Positions 6,851 through 10,000 of a stretch of DNA of 10,000 nt are shown piece after piece. How positions within the stretch are numbered: the stretch's first letter is position 1; each line of letters begins with the position of its first letter. A program made the position numbers and the translations under genes. Location: contig MCFG01000004.1 of NCBI GenBank assembly GCA_002104895.1, forward strand, positions 427,501 to 437,500, written 5' to 3'. Source of the DNA: Anaeromyces robustus (lineage: Eukaryota > Neocallimastigomycota > Neocallimastigomycetes > Neocallimastigales > Neocallimastigaceae). Below the pieces are notes generated by a model. The model was not told the origin of the DNA. It did no database searches and saw only the letters and a list, made by a program, of their open reading frames with translations.

Positions 6851-9390
6851 TTATAATCTATCCCTATATACAGCATCATTACTACCAGTACAACTAAAAC
6901 TTTCATTTAATTTACTATGCATACCAGTACTTTGTTGTGCAGTACTACTTTGTAAACCACTAGTATTAATACCACTTGAAAAACTATTATAAACACTTCC
7001 TTGATTGGAAAGTGAAGGATTAGAATTAGAATCCGAAATGGATTTTTTATAATGATAATTAAGTATTTTATTAAGGGTTGAAGTGGAATTATTATTACTT
7101 GAAGATAATTTACTTATAACTAAGGAACTATCAATAGTTTTTCTTGAAGAAGCAAATTGACCCATATAAAGTTTTACATCACTATCATCCATTGTTTTAA
7201 TCTTATTACTAATCAAAATTTCAATAACCTTCATTCCATAAAGGAAAATATAATTTGTTAAAGCAAAGATGATCACCACTAATCCAAAAATAAAATTATA
7301 AGCCATAAAAAGTTTATGTTTCGTATCGATTAATTTTAATATTAAAAAAATGACAAAACATACTGCATCTACGGTAATAGCTGATGAGATAAGTTTGATT
7401 TCTTTATGAGTATTTTCAATACTCCATTCAATAAATAAAAAAAATACGGCAAATAAACCCAGAAATATACGATAAATAAACATAACATTTAATATAAATT
7501 TTCCAAATTGATTTTCCATTTCACAAACATTATAAAGTTTTTCTTCAAAACTATTATTTATAATTTTATAAGGAGTAATTAATAATGATAAATTGGTGAG
7601 TACATCTATAAATAAAAAAGGTAATAAAAATTTATAACGATGTTTTGAAATTTTTAAGGAAACTCGATTAATTTCTGGGAAATTAACCACAAATCTGAAA
7701 AATACTGGTATAATATTAAGAGTACATCCAAAAGTAATTAATATTACGTTGAAATGACATTTAAATGGTGATAATTTTCCTAATTCTAAAAGAGGTGAAC
7801 CGATCATGATACAAGTTCCTAAAATTATTAATATCCAAAAATCTGTAGGTAAAAAAGTCAAATAACCTTTATATTTTTCTATAAATAATGGAATTATAGA
7901 AATTAAAATAGGTATTAAACATACTAATGCAATAATGAAAAATGAAAGTCCCATAGAAGTATCTTTATTATTTAAAGTAATATAATGTATTTTTGTTAAA
8001 TCATCAATTTTTTCTAAAACATATTTTGAAGATTTATCCCCGTATAAAAAATCATAAATATAATTTCTAAATTTTTCTGAATAATCACTATAATCGTTGG
8101 ATTTTGTTGTAGGACGTTCAATTAATTGAACTCTTCTTAAAGCATCACAATTAAAGGTAGCACAAATTTCTTCATCTTCATAAATTTCTGGTATAGAAGT
8201 TAAAAACCGATATTCTTGTAATAATTTTTTTTGCATAGGTATTGAAGTTAAAAATTTTAAAACTTGAGCGGTAGCATTTTTTTTTTCCTCTGAAATATAT
8301 TTATTTATACCTAAATTATAACCTCCAAGTGCTGATCCTGAAACATTTTCTATATTACCAGGAAGTATAGTAAAATTATAATTTAACCATGGACAATACC
8401 AAAATTTTTGAAATAAAAAGTTTCCAGTATCAAAATATTCTTCTGTATATTCTTCTAATTTTTGGAAAACCTCAGCTATTATTATTATAATTAATAATAA
8501 TAAAAATATAAATAAAAATAAAAATAAAAACAAAAAAAATATTAAAAGAATAATTTTAATAAAAATAAAAATAATAATAATTAAAAAAAAAACAAAAATT
8601 ACGCATTATTTTATAAAATTTACTATTTAAAATATTATATTATATATATTATATCTATAAATTTTATTATTATTATTATTATTATTAATTTATTATTTAT
8701 TATCATTATATTTTACTATTTATTATTATTGTTATTTTTTAATATTTTATAAAAATTATTATATATATATATATATATATTTTTTTTTCTTTTTTCATTT
8801 TCTTACCTGAAGAAACTTCAGTTTTTAATTTATTCATCATTTCTAAAGAATCAACCACTTCTTGACTTTGAATATCTGGGAAAGGAGCATCTATTGAATT
8901 TCTAAAAGAATATATAAATTCATATAAAGAACACATTCCCATTTCTGTACCTATTATTATTATTATTATTATTATATTTGATATATATTATTGTATAATC
9001 ATAAAATGGTATAATTAAAATATATATACAATAAATTTGAAAAAAAATATAAAAAAAATAAAATATTAGCATTATATTCTATTTAATATAAATAAAAATA
9101 AATATATAATATATAATAAATAAAAAAATAAATTATATATTATATATTATATGAATATATGAATATAATTAAATTAAAATTTTAATTTACGAGTAAATAA
9201 TCCATTATAAGCCATAAATTCTGTATTTCCTTCTTTTTTTTCTTGTTCTAAAGCGTATTTTGCAGATTTTAATAATTCATCCCATGTTTTAGGAATTGTA
9301 ATATTATATTTTTGTAAATATTTATCATTATAGTATAATACAGTTACATCTGTTTTAATAGGCTATATCAATATATGGAGATATAATAAT

Positions 9391-9421
<31 letters not shown>

Positions 9422-10000
9422 TTATAATATAATTTTTTTAATTAATAATACAATATTAATAATATTTAATAAATATGGAAGATAATAAATGTTTTATATA
9501 TATATATATAAACATAATTTATTATAAAAAAAAAAAAAAGACTAAAAGATATAATCATAATTCATAATAATAATAATAATGATATTAAAAGTAATAATAA
9601 AAATAATAATAATAGTAAAAAAAAGATTAAAAAGATATATATAATTAATAGAATTACCAAGGCCACCCATTTTTTATTATAATAACAAGTTCTAGCAATT
9701 TGAGCCTCTTCATAAATTTTAAAATGTTCAGGCGGTAAATAATTTTCTAAATTTAAATAATGAGAACCATATTTAAAAGTGAAAATATTATCATAAAAGA
9801 ATAAATCATATCGATTTGATTTTTTTTCTAAAAGAGATTCTATAACTGTTTCATATTCCGTAACGACTACTGTAGAATTATCTTTAGTGAAAACATTTAT
9901 TTCAAATTCAATATCTAAATTATTTTGTTTAGCATATTCATTAAATTCTTTGGCATATCTTGTATATAAATCATCATTATAACATGTATTGGTAATACCA
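6851..10000 (-). CDS. Class C (GABA-B-like) GPCR with extracellular bacterial-type solute-binding domain; 5'-partial, four exons visible
   Basis: Exons on the minus strand are 10000-9658 (continuing past the window), 9362-9191, 8950-8807 and 8475-6851, with the stop at 6853-6851. Splicing gives 760 visible residues. Residues 1 to about 385 form a periplasmic-binding-protein fold like bacterial sugar-binding proteins (SBP family 1/8). Evidence is VLYYNDKYLQKYNITIPKTW at about 122-141, then DELLKSA, and ALGGYNLGINKYI in the second lobe at about 268-280. Seven hydrophobic helices follow at about 394-418, 432-451, 459-483, 501-520, 545-570, 579-601 and 608-638. Cys459 at the top of TM3 and Cys537 in loop 2 match the class C disulfide. 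The last 120 residues are a Ser/Asn-rich cytosolic tail. No cysteine-rich domain separates the binding domain from TM1. The missing start is probably a signal peptide plus a few residues, since the first visible helix looks like the first helix of the SBP fold. Ligand-sensing at the plasma membrane with G-protein coupling is inferred from the family; the ligand is unknown, a sugar being plausible. Confidence 0.92.
8476..8806 (-). other. GPCR gene intron (331 nt, phase 1)
   Basis: The donor is TCAG|GTAAGA at 8806 and the acceptor AATAATAG|CTGAGG at 8476. Splicing makes a GCT (Ala) codon, joining KLKTEVSS to AEVFQKLEEY. It contains a (TAT)n tract at 8664-8686 and a TA tract at about 8760-8780. 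Its last 58 bases happen to be open in the exon's frame, so an unspliced reading would give the last exon a false hydrophobic leader. Confidence 0.9.
8951..9190 (-). other. GPCR gene intron (240 nt, phase 1)
   Basis: The donor is ACTC|GTAAAT at 9190 and the acceptor AATAG|GTACAG at 8951. Splicing forms a CGT (Arg) codon between GLFT and TEMGMCSLYEF. The acceptor is the end of an uninterrupted (AAT)n tract at 8952-8975 rather than a pyrimidine tract. Confidence 0.87.
8952..8975. repeat. (TAT)n triplet microsatellite abutting a splice acceptor
   Basis: Eight TAT units on the plus strand read (ATA)n on the gene strand and end at the AG acceptor of the 240-nt GPCR intron. A related (TAT)n run at 8664-8686 lies inside the next intron. 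Confidence 0.9.
9363..9657 (-). other. GPCR gene intron (295 nt, phase 0)
   Basis: The donor reads TTG|GTAATT at 9657 and the acceptor ATATAG|CCT at 9363. Removing it joins WVAL to PIKTDVTVLYYN in frame, which restores a continuous solute-binding-domain sequence. The intron is almost pure A/T with TA and ATT runs. Confidence 0.9.

Noticed and set aside
6774-6992. Plus-strand open frame of 72 codons
   Set aside because: It is antisense to the coding C-terminal tail of the GPCR, plus a poly-A tract.
1-10000. Dictyostelium or Plasmodium as the source
   Set aside because: Both are AT-rich, but the SBP-type binding domain fused to a class C GPCR and the intron-dense small genes fit anaerobic gut fungi better. 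Dictyostelium remains a weak alternative that a protein search would settle.

Overview
This window is eukaryotic nuclear DNA of extreme AT richness. It has long A and T homopolymers, many TA, TTAA and AAT microsatellites, and two spliced genes on the minus strand. The best fit is an anaerobic gut fungus (Neocallimastigomycota, the Piromyces / Neocallimastix / Anaeromyces group). The main reason is the right-hand gene, which joins a bacterial-type extracellular solute-binding domain to a class C seven-helix receptor. That architecture is abundant in gut fungi. Short to medium introns with GTAAGT-like donors and TAG acceptors agree with this. Dictyostelium is a weaker alternative.

Layout, left to right. 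Positions 1-2928 hold no gene I can support. They contain simple repeats, a run of three fold-back (inverted-repeat) structures at about 1231-1641, a two-copy direct duplication at 1641-2101 whose copies differ only by transitions, and a 44-bp minisatellite at 2549-2709. Positions 2929-3809 (minus) carry a complete four-exon gene for a 140-residue, four-helix membrane protein, distantly LAPTM4-like. Positions 3810-6850 are about 3 kb of AT-rich spacer with inverted repeats and a few islands of more complex sequence, but no supportable gene. Positions 6851-10000 (minus) carry the last four exons of a class C GPCR. Its 5' end lies beyond position 10000, and 760 residues are visible.

I reconstructed both gene models by hand from splice sites and reading-frame continuity. 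The two genes point the same way but are 3 kb apart, each with its own introns, so nothing suggests co-transcription. Both encode membrane proteins. The receptor probably senses a small extracellular ligand, plausibly a sugar or oligosaccharide. The role of the four-helix protein is unknown.

The observations most worth a second look are the receptor architecture with no cysteine-rich linker, the transition-only divergence of the tandem duplication (compatible with RIP-like or deamination mutation), and the cluster of fold-backs beside it.
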